Assembly: GCF_051020955.1 (NCBI RefSeq)
Contig: NW_027476310.1
Coordinates: forward strand, 248,001 to 312,000
Source: Megalopta genalis
Lineage: Eukaryota > Arthropoda > Insecta > Hymenoptera > Halictidae
Direction of reading: 5' to 3'
Length of the DNA: 64,000 bases
Shown: positions 1 through 13,982 of the stretch, piece after piece
Layout: the number at the start of each line of letters is the position of its first letter
How positions within the stretch are numbered: position 1 is the stretch's first letter
The notes under the pieces: model-generated
Database searches by the model: none
Told to the model about the DNA's origin: nothing
The model's input: the letters and a program-made list of their open reading frames with translations, nothing else
Program-made: the position numbers and the translations under genes

Positions 1-3000
1 TACATGATTTACCTTCAAATTAATGCAAAGAGGAAGGCTTATCTTCAAAGCCATGCGACACAAATGATTTAGTTTCAAATTCATGCGAAACACATGGTTT
101 AGCTTCAAATCCAAGCGTAACAAATGATTTAGCTTCAAATCAATGCGATGTAGAAGGCTTAGCTTCAAACCCGCGCGAAACACATGATTTTGCTTCAAAT
201 CAATGCGAAGTAGAAGGAGTAGCTTCAAGTCCATGCGACACAATATATTTAGCTTCAAATATTTTGCGATATAATTGATAAAGCTTCAAATGCAGGCGAA
301 ACAAACGAGTTAGCTTCAAAGCAATGCAACACATATGATTTAGTGTCAAATTATTGCGAAGTAGGAGGCTTAGCTTCTGATCAATGCGAAACAAATGATT
401 TAGCTTCACATACTTACGATATAAATGATATAGCTTCAAATAAAGGCGAAACAGACGAGTTAGCTTCAAACCCAAGCGAAACACATGGTTTAGTTTCAAA
501 TAAATGCGAAGTAGAAGGCTTAGCTTCAAATCCATGCGACACAAATGATTTAGCTTCAAATACTTGCGATAGAAGTGATATAGCTTCAATGCAGACGAAA
601 CAAACGAGTTAGCTTCAAAGCCATTCAACACAAATGATTTAGCTTCATATACTTGCGATATAAATGATATAGCTTCAAATGCAGGCGAAACAAACGAGTT
701 AGCTTCAAATCCAAGCGAAACACATGGTTTAGTTTCAAATCAATGAGAAGCAGAAGGCTTAGCTTCAAATCCATGCGAAACAAATGATTTAGCTTCACAT
801 ACTTGCGATATAAATGATACAGCTTCAAATGCAGGCGAAACAAACGAGTTACCTTCAAATCCATGCGAAACACATGATTTACCTTCAAATTAATGCAAAG
901 AGGAAGGCTTATCTTCAAAGCCATGCGACACAAATGATTTAGTTTCAAATTCATGCGAAACACATGGTTTACCTTCAAATTAATGCAAAGTAGAAGGCTT
1001 ATCTTCAAAGCCATGCGACACAAATGATTTAGCTTCAAATACTTGCGATATAATTGATATAGCTTCAAATGCAGACGAAACAAACGAGTTAGCTTCAAAT
1101 CTGTGCGAAACACATGCCTTAGCTTCAAATTCATGCGAAACACATGGTTTGGCTTCATATTCTTGCGAAACAAATGGTTTAGATTCAGGTACTTGTGATA
1201 AACATGATTTAGCTTCAAATGCAGGCGAAACATCGAGTTAGTTTCACATCCATGCGAAACACATGATTTAGCTTCAAATCCATGCGAAACACATGATTTA
1301 GTTTCAAATCAATGCGAAGTAGTAGACATAGCTTCAAATCCAAGCGAAACACATGACTTACCTTCAAATTAATGCGAAGTAGAAGGCTTATCCTCAAAGC
1401 CATGCGACACAAATGATTCTGCTTCAAATACTTGCTATATGATTGATTTAGCTTCAAATGCATGCGAAACAAACAACTTAGCTACAAATCCAAGCGAAAC
1501 ACATGATTTACCTCCAAATTAATGCAAAGTGGAAGGCTTATCTTCAAAGCCATGCAACACAAATGATTTAGCTTCAAATACTTGCGATAGAAGTGATATA
1601 GCTTCAATGCAGGCGAAACAAACGAGTTAGCTTCAAAGCCATGCGACACAAATGATTTAGCTTCAAATACTTGCGATATAATTGATACAGCATCAAATGC
1701 AGGCGAAACAAACGAGTTAGCTTCAAATCCAAGCGAAACACATGGTTTAGTTACAAATCAATGAGAAGCAGAAGGCTTAGCTTCAAATCCATGCGAAACA
1801 AATGATTTAGCTTCACATACCTGCGATATAAATGATATAGCTTCAAATGCAGGCGAAACAAACGAGTTACCTTCAAATCCAAGCGAAACACATGATTTAC
1901 CTTCAAATTAATGCAAAGAGGAAGGCTTACCTTCAAAGCCATGCGACACAAATGATTTAGTTTCAAATTCATGCGAGACACATGGTTTAGCTTCAAATCA
2001 AAGCGAAACAAATGATTTAGCTTCAAATCAATGCGATGTAGAAGGCTTATCCTCAAAGCCATGCGACACAAATGATTCAGATTCAAATACTTGCGATATT
2101 ATTGATATAGCTTCAAATGCAGGCGAAATAAACGAGTTAGTTTCAAATCCAAGCGAAACACATGGTTTAGCTTCATATTCTTGCGAAACAAATGGTTTAG
2201 ATTCAGATACTTGTGATAAACATGATTTAGCTTCAAATGCAGGCGAAACAAACGAGTTAGTTTCAAATCCATGCGAAACACATGATTTACCTTCAAGTCC
2301 ATGCGAAACACATGATTTAGTTACAAATCAATGCGAAGTAGTAGGCATAGCTTCATATCCATGCGAAACAAATGATTTAGTTTCACACACTTGCGATATA
2401 AATGATATAGCTTCAAATGCAGGCGAACCAAACGAGTTAGCTTCAAATCCAAGCGAAACACATGATTTACCTTCAAATTAATGCGAAGTAGAAGGCTTAT
2501 CCTCAAAGCCATGCGACACAAATGATTCAGATTCAAATACTTGCGATATAATTGATATAGCTTCAAATGCAGGGGAAACAAACGAGTTACCTTCAAATCC
2601 AAGCGAAACACATGATTTACCTTCAAATTAATGCAAAGTAGAGGGCTTATCTTCAAAGCCATGCGACACAAATGATTTAGCTTCAAATACTTGCGATATA
2701 ATTGATATAGCTTCAAATGCAGGCGAAACAAACGAGTTAGCTTCAAATCTGTGCGAAACACATGACTTAGCTTCAAATTCATGCGAAACACATGGTTTAG
2801 ATCATATTCTTGCGAAACAAATGGTTTAGATTCAGGTTCTTGTGATAAACATGATTTAGCTTCAAATGCAGGCGAAACATCGAGTTAGTTTCACATCCAT
2901 GCGAAACACATGATTTAGCTTCAAATCCATGCGAAACACATGATTTAGTTTCAAATCAATGCGAAGTAGTAGACATAGCTTCAAATCCAAGCGAAACACA

Positions 3001-6000
3001 TGACTTACCTTCAAATTAATGCGAAGTAGAAGGCTTATCCTCAAAGCCATGCGACACAAATGATTCCGCTTCAAATACTTGCTATATGATTGATTTAGCT
3101 TCAAATGCATGCGAAACAAACAACTTAGCTACAAATCCAAGCGAAACACATGATTTAGTTCCAAATCAATGCGAAGTAGAAGGCTTAGCTTCAAATCCAA
3201 TCGAAACACATGATTTTCCTTCAAATTAATGCAAAGTGGAAGGCTTATCTTCAAAGCCATGCAACACTAATGATTTAGCTTCAAATACTTGCAATATAAT
3301 TGATATAGCATCAAATGCAGGCGAAACAAACGAGTTAGCTTCAAAGCCATGCGACACAAATGATTTAGCTTCAAATACTTGCGATATAATTGATACAGCA
3401 TCAAATGCAGGCGAAACAAACGAGTTAGCTTCAAATCCAAGCGAAACACATGATTTACCTTCAAATTAATGCAAAGTAGAAGGCTTATCTTCAAAGCCAT
3501 GCGACACAAATGATTTAGCTTCAAATACTTGCGATATAATTGATATAGCTTCAAATGCAGGCGAAACAAACGAGTTAGCTTCAAATCTGTGCGAAACACA
3601 TGACTTAGCTTCAAATTCATGCGAAACACATGGTTTAGCTTCATATTCTTGCGAAACAAATGGTTTAGATTCAGGTTCTTGTGATAAACATGATTTAGCT
3701 TCAAATGCAGGCGAAACATCGAGTTAGTTTCACATCCATGCGAAACACATGATTTAGCTTCAAATCCATGCGAAACACATGATTTAGTTTCAAATCAATG
3801 CGAAGTAGTAGACATAGCTTCAAATCCAAGCGAATCACATGACTTACCTTCAAATTAAGGCGAAGTAGAAGGCTTAACCTCAACGCCATGCGACACAAAT
3901 GATTCTGCTTCAAATACTTGCTGTATGATTGATGTAGCTTCAAATGCATGCGAAACAAACAACTTAGCTACAAATCCAAGCGAAACACATGATTTAGTTC
4001 CAAATCAATGCGAAGTAGAAGGCTTAGCTTCAAATCCAATCGAAACACATGATTTTCCTTCAAATTAATGCAAAGTGGAAGGCTTAGCTTCAAAGCCATG
4101 CGACACAAATGATTTATCTTCAAATACTTGCGATAGAAGTGATATAGCTTCAATGCAGGCGAAACAAACGAGTTAGCTTCAAATCCATGCGACACAAATG
4201 ATTTAGCATCAAATACTTGCGATATAATTGATACAGCATCAAATGCAGGCGAAACAAACGAGTTAGCTTCAAATCCAAGCGAAACACATGATTTACCTTC
4301 AAATTAATGCGAATTAGAAGGCTTATCCTCAAAGCCATGCGACACATATGATTCTGCTTCACATACTTGCGATATGATTGATTTAGCTTCAAATGCAGGC
4401 GAAGCAAACAAGTTAGCTTCAAATCCAAGCGAAACACATGATTTACCTTCAAATTAATGCGAAGTAGAAGGCTTATCCTCAAAGCCATGCGACACAAATG
4501 ATTCAGATTCAAATACTTGCGATATAATTGATATAGCTTCAAATGCAGGCGAAACAAACGAGTTAGCTTCAAATCTGTGCGAAACACATGACTTAGCTTC
4601 AAATTCATGCGAAACACATGGTTTAGCTTCATATTCTTGCGAAACAAATGGTTTAGATTCAGGTACTTGTGATAAACATGATTTAGCTTCAAATGCAGGC
4701 GAAACATCGAGTTAGTTTCACATCCATGCGAAACACATGATTTAGCTTCAAATCCATGCGAAACACATGATTTAATTTCAAATCAATGCGAAGTAGTAGA
4801 CATAGCTTCAAATCCAAGCGAAACACATGACTTACCTTCAAATTAATTCGAAGTAGAAGGCTTATCCTCAAAGCCATGCGACACAAATGATTCTGCTTCA
4901 AATACTTGCTATATGATTGATTTAGCTTCAAATGCATGCGAAACAAACAACTTAGCTACAAATCCAAGCGAAACACATGATTTAGTTCCAAATCAATGCG
5001 AAGTAGAAGGCTTAGCTTCAAATCCAAGCGAAACACATGATTTACCTTCAAATTAATGCAAAGTGGAAGGCTTATCTTCAAAGCCATGCAACACAAATGA
5101 TTTAGCTTCAAATACTTGCAATATAATTGATATAGCATCAAATGCAGGCGAAACAAACGAGTTAGCTTCAAATCTGTGCGAAACACATGATTTACCTTCA
5201 AATTAATGCGAATTAGAAGGCTTATCCTCAAAGCCATGCGACACATATGATTCTGCTTCACATACTTGCGATATGATTGATTTAGCTTCAAATGCAGGCG
5301 AAGCAAACAAGTTAGCTTCAAATCCAAGCGAAACACATGATGTACCTTCAAATTAATGCGAAGTAGAAGGCTTATCCTCAAAGCCATGCGACACAAATGA
5401 TTCAGATTCAAATACTTGCGATATAAATGATATAGCTTCAAATGCAGGCGAAACAAACGAGTTAGCTTCAAATCCAAGCGAAACACATGGTTTAGTTTCA
5501 AATCAATGAGAAGCAGAAGGCTTAGCTTCAAATCCATGCGAAACAAATGATTTAGCTTCACATACCTGCGATATAAATGATATAGCTTCAAATGCAGGCG
5601 AAACAAACGAGTTACCTTCAAATCCAAGCGAAACACATGATTTACCTTCAAATTAATGCAAAGAGAAAGGCTTACCTTCAAAGCCATGCGACACAAATGA
5701 TTTAGTTTCAAATTCATGCGAGACACATGGTTTAGCTTCAAATCAAAGCGAAACAAATGATTTAGCTTCAAATCAATGCGATGTAGAAGGCTTATCCTCA
5801 AAGCCATGCGACACAAATGATTCAGATTCAAATACTTGCGATATTATTGACATAGCTTCAAATGCAGGCGAAACAAACGAGTTAGTTTCAAATCCAAGCG
5901 AAACACATGGTTTAGCTTCATATTCTTGCGAAACAAATGGTTTAGATTCAGATACTTGTGATAAACATGATTTAGCTTCAAATGCAGGCGAAACAAACGA

Positions 6001-7774
6001 GTTTGTTTCAAATCCATGCGAAACACATGATTTACCTTCAAATCCATGCGAAACACATGATTTAGTTACAAATCAATGCGAAGTAGTAGGCATAGCTTCA
6101 TATCCATACGAAACAAATTATTTAGTTTCACATACTTGCGATATAAATGATATAGCTTCAAATGCAGGCGAAACAAACGAGTTAGCTTCAAATCCAAGCG
6201 AAACACATGATTTACCTTCAAATTAATGCGAAGTAGAAGGCTTATCCTCAAAGCCATGCGACACAAATGATTCAGATTCAAATACTTGCGATATAAATGA
6301 TATAGCTTCAAATGCAGGCGAAACAAACGAGTTAGCTTCAAATCCAAGCGAAACACATGGTTTAGTTTCAAATCAATGAGAAGCAGAATGCTTACCTTCA
6401 AATCCATGCGAAACAAATGATTTAGCTTCACATACCTGCGATATAATTGATATAGCTTCAAATGCAGGCGAAACAAACGAGTTAGCTTCAAATCCAAGCG
6501 AAACACATGATTTACCTTCAAATTAATGCGAAGTAGAAGGCTTATCCTCAAAGCCATGCGACACAAATGATTCAGATTCAAATACTTGCGATATAATTGA
6601 TATAGCTTCAAATGCAAGCGAAACAAACGAGTTAGCTTCAAATCTGTGCGAAACACATGACTTAGCTTCAAATTCATGCGAAACACATGGTTTAGCTTCA
6701 TATTCTTGCGAAACAAATGGTTTAGATTCAGGTACTTGTGATAAACATGATTTAGCTTCAAATGCAGGCGAAACATCGAGTTAGTTTCACATCCATGCGA
6801 AACACATGATTTAGCTTCAAATCCATGCGAATACATGATTTAGTTTCAAGTCAATGCGAAGTAGTAGACATAGCTTCAAATCCAAGCGAAACACATGACT
6901 TACCTTCAAATTAATGCGAAGTAGAAGGCTTATCCTCAAAGCCATGCGACACAAATTATTCTGCTTCAAATACTTGGAATATAATTGATATAGCATCAAA
7001 TGCAGGCGAAACAAACGAGTTAGCTTCAAATCTGTGCGAAACACATGATTTAGCGTCAAATCAATGCGAAGTAGAAGGCTTAGCTTCAAAGCCATGCGAC
7101 ACAAATGATTTATCTTCAAATACTTGCGATAGAAGTGATATAGCTTCAATGCAGGCGAAACAAACGAGTTAGCTTCAAATCCATGCGACACAAATGATTT
7201 AGCATCAAATACTTGCGATATAATTGATACAGCATCAAATGCAGGCGAAACAAACGAGTTAGCTTCAAATCCAAGCGAAACACATGATTTACCTTCAAAT
7301 TAATGCGAATTAGAAGGCTTATCCTCAAAGCCATGCGACACATATGATTCTGCTTCACATACTTGCGATATGATTGATTTAGCTTCAAATGCAGGCGAAG
7401 CAAACAAGTTAGCTTCAAATCTGTGCGAAACACATGATTTAGCGTCAAATCAATGCGAAGTAGAAGGCTTAGCTTCAAAGCCATGCGACACAAATGATTT
7501 AGTTTCAAATACTTGCGATAGAAGTGATATAGCTTCAATGCAGGCGAAACAAACAAGTTAGCTTCAAAGCCATGCGACACAAATGATTTAGCTTCAAATA
7601 CTTGCGATATAATTGATACAGCATCAAATGCAGGCCAAACAAACGAGTTAGCTTCAAATCAAAGCGAAACAAATGATTTAGCTTCAAATCAATGCGATGT
7701 AGAAGGCTTATCCTCAAAGCCATGCGACACAAATGATTCAGATTCAAATACTTGCGATATTATTGATATAGCTT

Positions 7775-9718
7775 CAAATGCAGGCGAAACAAACGAGTTA
7801 GCTTCAAATCCAAGCGAAACACATGATTTACCTTCAAATTAATGCGAAGTATAAGGCTTATCCTCAAAGCCATGCGACACAAATGATTCAGATTCAAATA
7901 CTTGCGATATAAATGATATAGCTTCAAATGCAGGCGAAACAAACGAGTTAGCTTCAAATCCAAGCGAAACACATGGTTTAGTTTCAAATCAATGAGAAGC
8001 AGAAGGCTTAGCTTCAAATCCATGCGAAACAAATGATTTAGCTTCACATACCTGCGATATAAATGATATGGCTTCAAATGCAGGCGAAACAAACGAGTTA
8101 CCTTCAAATCCAAGCGAAACACATGATTTACCTTCAAATTAATGCGAATTAGAAGGCTTATCCTCAAAGCCATGCGACACATATGATTCTGCTTCACATA
8201 CTTGCGATATGATTGATTTAGCTTCAAATGCAGGCGAAGCAAACAAGTTAGCTTCAAATCCAAGCGAAACACATGATTTACCTTCAAATTAATGCGAAGT
8301 AGAAGGCTTATCCTCAAAGCCATGCGTCACAAATGATTCAGATTCAAATACTTGCGATATAAATGATATAGCTTCAAATGCAGGCGAAACAAACGAGTTA
8401 GCTTCAAATCCAAGCGAAACACATGGTTTAGTTTCAAATCAATGAGAAGCAGAATGCTTACCTTCAAATCCATGCGAAACAAATGATTTAGCTTCACATA
8501 CCTGCGATATAAATGATATAGCTTCAAATGCAGGCGAAACAAACGAGTTACCTTCAAATCCAAGCGAAACACATGATTTACCTTCAAATTAATGCAAAGA
8601 GGAAGGCTTACCTTCAAAGCCATGCGACACAAATGATTTAGTTTCAAATTCATGCGAGACACATGGTTTAGCTTCAAATCAAAGCGAAACAATTGATTTA
8701 GCTTCAAATCAATGCGATGTAGAAGGCTTATCCTCAAAGCCATGCGACACAAATGATTCAGATTCAAATACTTGCTATATAATTGATATAGCTTCAAATG
8801 CAGGCGAAACAAACGAGTTACCTTCAAATCCAAGCGAAACACATGATTTACCTTCAAATTAATGCGAATTAGAAGGCCTATCCTCAAAGCCATGCGACAC
8901 ATATGATTCTGCTTCACATACTTGCGATATGATTGATTTAGCTTCAAATGCAGGCGAAACAAACGAGTTAGCTTCAAATCTGTGCGAAACACATGACTTA
9001 GTTTCAAATTCATGCGAAACACATGGTTTAGCTTCATATTCTTGCGAAACAAATGGTTTAGATTCAGGTTCTTGTGATAAACATGATATAGCTCCAAATG
9101 CAGGCGAAACATCGAGTTAGTTTCACATCCATGCGAAACACATGATTTAGCTTCAAATCCATGCGAAACACATGATTTAGTTTCAAATCAATGCGAAGTA
9201 GTAGACATAGCTTCAAATCCAAGCGAAACACATGACTTACCTTCAAATTAATGCGAAGTAGAAGGCTTATCCTCAAAGCCATGCGACACAAATGATTCTG
9301 CTTCAAATACTTGCTATATGATTGATTTAGCTTCAAATGCATGCGAAACAAACAACTTACCTACAAATCCAAGCGAAAGACATGATTTAGTTCCAAATCA
9401 ATGCGAAGTAGAAGGCTTAGCTTCAAATCCAATCGAAACACATGATTTTCCTTCAAATTAATGCAAAGTGGAAGGCTTATCTTCAAAGCCATGCAACACA
9501 AATGATTTAGCTTCAAATACTTGCAATATAATTGATATAGCATCAAATGCAGGCGAAACAAACAACTTAGCTACAAATCCAAGCGAAACACATGATTTAG
9601 CGTCAAATCAATGCGAAGTAGAAGGCTTAGCTTCAAAGCCATGCGACACAAATGATTTAGTTGCAAATACTTGCGATAGAAGTGATATAGCTTCAATGCA
9701 GGCGAAACAAACGAGTTA
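7775..9718 (+). repeat. 1.94-kb duplication, left copy (offset 2638)
   Basis: Matches 10413-12356 at a constant offset of 2638 bp. It shares rare private variants such as GAAGTATAAGG (7846 and 10484). Between the copies, about 9.72-10.43 kb repeats an internal part again (equivalent to about 8.10-8.8 kb), as expected from unequal exchange. The left boundary is approximate. Confidence 0.8.
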
Positions 9719-10961
9719 CCTTCAAATCCAAGCGAAACACATGATTTACCTTCAAATTAATGCGAATTAGAAGGCTTATCCTCAAAGCCATGCGACACAT
9801 ATGATTCTGCTTCACATACTTGCGATATGATTGATTTAGCTTCAAATGCAGGCGAAGCAAACAAGTTAGCTTCAAATCCAAGCGAAACACATGATTTACC
9901 TTCAAATTAATGCGAAGTAGAAGGCTTATCCTCAAAGCCATGCGACCCAAATGATTCAGATTCAAATACTTGCGATATAAATGATATAGCTTCAAATGCA
10001 GGCGAAACAAACGAGTTAGCTTCAAATCCAAGCGAAACACATGGTTTAGTTTCAAATCAATGAGAAGCAGAATGCTTACCTTCAAATCCATGCGAAACAA
10101 ATGATTTAGCTTCACATACCTGCGATATAAATGATATAGCTTCAAATGCAGGCGAAACAAACGAGTTACCTTCAAATCCAAGCGAAACACATGATTTACC
10201 TTCAAATTAATGCAAAGAGGAAGGCTTACCTTCAAAGCCATGCGACGCAAATGATTTAGTTTCAAATTCATGCGAGACACATGGTTTAGCTTCAAATCAA
10301 AGCGAAACAATTGATTTAGCTTCAAATCAATGCGATGTAGAAGGCTTATCCTCAAAGCCATGCGACACAAATGATTCAGATTCAAATACTTGCTATATAA
10401 TTGATATAGCTTCAAATGCAGGCGAAACAAACGAGTTAGCTTCAAATCCAAGCGAAACACATGATTTACCTTCAAATTAATGCGAAGTATAAGGCTTATC
10501 CTCAAAGCCATGCGACACAAATGATTCAGATTCAAATACTTGCGATATAAATGATATAGCTTCAAATGCAGGCGAAACAAACGAGTTAGCTTCAAATCCA
10601 AGCGAAACACATGGTTTAGTTTCAAATCAATGAGAAGCAGAAGGCTTAGCATCAAATCCATGCGAAACAAATGATTTAGCTTCACATACCTGCGATATAA
10701 ATGATATGGCTTCAAATGCAGGCGAAACAAACGAGTTACCTTCAAATCCAAGCGAAACACATGATTTACCTTCAAATTAATGCGAATTAGAAGGCTTATC
10801 CTCAAAGCCATGCGACACATATGATTCTGCTTCACATACTTGCGATATGATTGATTTAGCTTCAAATGCAGGCGAAGCAAACAAGTTAGCTTCAAATCCA
10901 AGCGAAACACATGATTTACCTTCAAATTAATGCGAAGTAGAAGGCTTATCCTCAAAGCCAT
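9693..10961 (-). other. antisense repeat ORF (422 codons), probably not a gene
   Basis: Same decapeptide periodicity as the 492-codon ORF at 12504-13982, spanning part of the 2638-bp-offset duplication. The equivalent left-hand region is split into shorter frames, which argues against selection for coding. Confidence 0.3.
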
Positions 10962-12356
10962 GCGTCACAAATGATTCAGATTCAAATACTTGCGATATAA
11001 ATGATATAGCTTCAAATGCAGGCGAAACAAACGAGTTAGCTTCAAATCCAAGCGAAACACATGGTTTAGTTTCAAATCAATGAGAAGCAGAATGCTTACC
11101 TTCAAATCCATGCGAAACAAATGATTTAGCTTCACATACCTGCGATATAAATGATATAGCTTCAAATGCAGGCGAAACAAACGAGTTACCTTCAAATCCA
11201 AGCGAAACACATGATTTACCTTCAAATTAATGCAAAGAGGAAGGCTTACCTTCAAAGCCATGCGACGCAAATGATTTAGTTTCAAATTCATGCGAGACAC
11301 ATGGTTTAGCTTCAAATCAAAGCGAAACAATTGATTTAGCTTCAAATCAATGCGATGTAGAAGGCTTATCCTCAAAGCCATGCGACACAAATGATTCAGA
11401 TTCAAATACTTGCTATATAATTGATATAGCTTCAAATGCAGGCGAAACAAACGAGTTACCTTCAAATCCAAGCGAAACACATGATTTACCTTCAAATTAA
11501 TGCGAATTAGAAGGCTTATCCTCAAAGCCATGCGACACATATGATTCTGCTTCACATACTTGCGATATGATTGATTTAGCTTCAAATGCAGGCGAAACAA
11601 ACGAGTTAGCTTCAAATCTGTGCGAAACACATGACTTAGTTTCAAATTCATGCGAAACACATGGATTAGCTTCATATTCTTGCGAAACAAATGGTTTAGA
11701 TTCAGGTTCTTGTGATAAACATGATTTAGCTTCAAATGCAGGCGAAACATCGAGTTAGTTTCACATCCATGCGAAACACATGATTTAGCTTCAAATCCAT
11801 GCGAAACACATGATTTAGTTTCAAATCAATGCGAAGTAGTAGACATAGCTTCAAATCCAAGCGAAACACATGACTTACCTTCAAATTAATGCGAAGTAGA
11901 AGGCTTATCCTCAAAGCCATGCGACACAAATGATTCTGCTTCAAATACTTGCTATATGATTGATTTAGCTTCAAATGCATGCGAAACAAACAACTTACCT
12001 ACAAATCCAAGCGAAAGACATGATTTAGTTCCAAATCATTGCGAAGTAGAAGGCTTAGCTTCAAATCCAATCGAAACACATGATTTTCCTTCAAATTAAT
12101 GCAAAGTGGAAGGCTTATCTTCAAAGCCATGCAACACAAATGATTTAGCTTCAAATACTTGCAATATAATTGATATAGCATCAAATGCAGGCGAAACAAA
12201 CAACTTAGCTACACATCCAAGCGAAACACATGATTTAGCGTCAAATCAATGCGAAGTAGAAGGCTTAGCTTCAAAGCCATGCGACACAAATGATTTAGTT
12301 GCAAATACTTGCGATAGAAGTGATATAGCTTCAATGCAGGCGAAACAAACGAGTTA
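10413..12356 (+). repeat. 1.94-kb duplication, right copy (offset 2638)
   Basis: Right-hand copy of 7775-9718 in the same orientation. Agreement stops after 12356, where this copy continues GCTTCAAAGCC while the left copy continues CTTCAAATCC. Confidence 0.8.
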
Positions 12357-12503
12357 GCTTCAAAGCCATGCGACACAAATGATTTAGCTTCAAATACTTG
12401 CGATATAATTGATACAGCATCAAATGCAGGCCAAACAAACGAGTTAGCTTCAAATCCAAGCGAAACACATGGTTTAGTTTCAAATCAATGAGAAGCAGAA
12501 GGC

Positions 12504-13982
12504 TTAGCTCAAATCCATGCGAAACAAATGATTTAGCTTCACATACCTGCGATATAAATGATATAGCTTCAAATGCAGGCGAAACAAACGAGTTACCTTC
12601 AAATCCAAGCGAAACACATGATTTACCTTCAAATTAATGCGAATTAGAAGGCTTATCCTCAAAGCCATGCGACACATATGATTCTGCTTCACATACTTGC
12701 GATATGATTGATTTAGCTTCAAATGCAGGCGAAGCAAACAAGTTAGCTTCAAATCCAAGCGAAACACATGATTTACCTTCAAATTAATGCGAAGTAGAAG
12801 GCTTATCCTCAAAGCCATGCGACACAAATGATTCAGATTCAAATACTTGCGATATAAATGATATAGCTTCAAATGCAGGCGAAACAAACGAGTTAGCTTC
12901 AAATCCAAGCGAAACGCATGGTTTAGTTTCAAATCAATGAGAAGCAGAATGCTTACCTTCAAATCCATGCGAAACAAATGATCTTGCTTCACATACCTGC
13001 GATATAAATGATATAGCTTCAAATGCAGGCGAAACAAACGAGTTACCTTCAAATCCAAGCGAAACACTTGATTTACCTTCAAATTAATGCAAAGAGGAAG
13101 GCTTACCTTCAAAGCCATGCGACACAAATGATTTAGTTTCAAATTCATGCGAGACACATGGTTTAGCTTCAAATCAAAGCGAAACAAATGATTTAGCTTC
13201 AAATCAATGCGATGTAGAAGGCTTATCCTCAAAGCCATGCGACACAAATGATTCAGATTCAAATACTTGCGATATAATTGATATAGCTTCAAATGCAGGC
13301 GAAACAAACGAGTTAGTTTCAAATCCAAGCGAAACACATGGTTTAGCTTCATATTCTTGCGAAACAAATGGTTTAGATTCAGATACTTGTGGTAAACATG
13401 ATTTAGCTTCAAGTGCAGGCGAAACAAACGAGTTAGTTTCAAATCCATGCGAAACACATGATTTACCTTCAAATCCATGCGAAACACATGATTTAGATAC
13501 AAATCAATGCGAAGTAGTAGGCATAGCTTCATATCCATGCGAAACAAATGATTTAGTTTCACATACTTGCGATATAAATGATATAGCTTCAAATGCAGGC
13601 GAAACAAACGAGTTAGCTTCAAATCCATGCGAAACACATGATTTAGCTTCAAATCCATGCGAAACACATGATTTAGTTTCAAATCAATGGGAAGTAGTAG
13701 ACATAGCTTCAAATCCAAGCGAAACACATGACTTACCTTCAAATTAATGCGAAGTAGAAGGCTTATCTTCACAGCCATGCGACACAAATGATTTAGATTC
13801 AAATACTTGCGATATAATTGATATAGCTCCAAATGCAGGCGAAACAAACGAGTTAGCTTCAAATCTGTGCGAAACACATGATTTAGCTCCAAATCCATGC
13901 GAAACACATGATTTAGCTTCAAATCAAAGCGAAGGAGAAAGCTTAGCTTCAAATCAATGTGAAACAACTGATTTGGTTTCAA
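12504..13982 (-). other. longest antisense repeat ORF (492 codons), probably not a gene
   Basis: The longest satellite ORF. It consists of decapeptide repeats such as LKLNHVFRMD, LKLTRLFRLH and LKLYHLYRKY, and is basic and Leu-rich with no signal peptide or known domain. The monomer length is a multiple of 3 and each monomer supplies an in-frame ATG, so such ORFs arise by arithmetic. Related copies elsewhere in the array are broken by single-base indels. A real repetitive protein cannot be excluded without transcript data. Confidence 0.3.
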
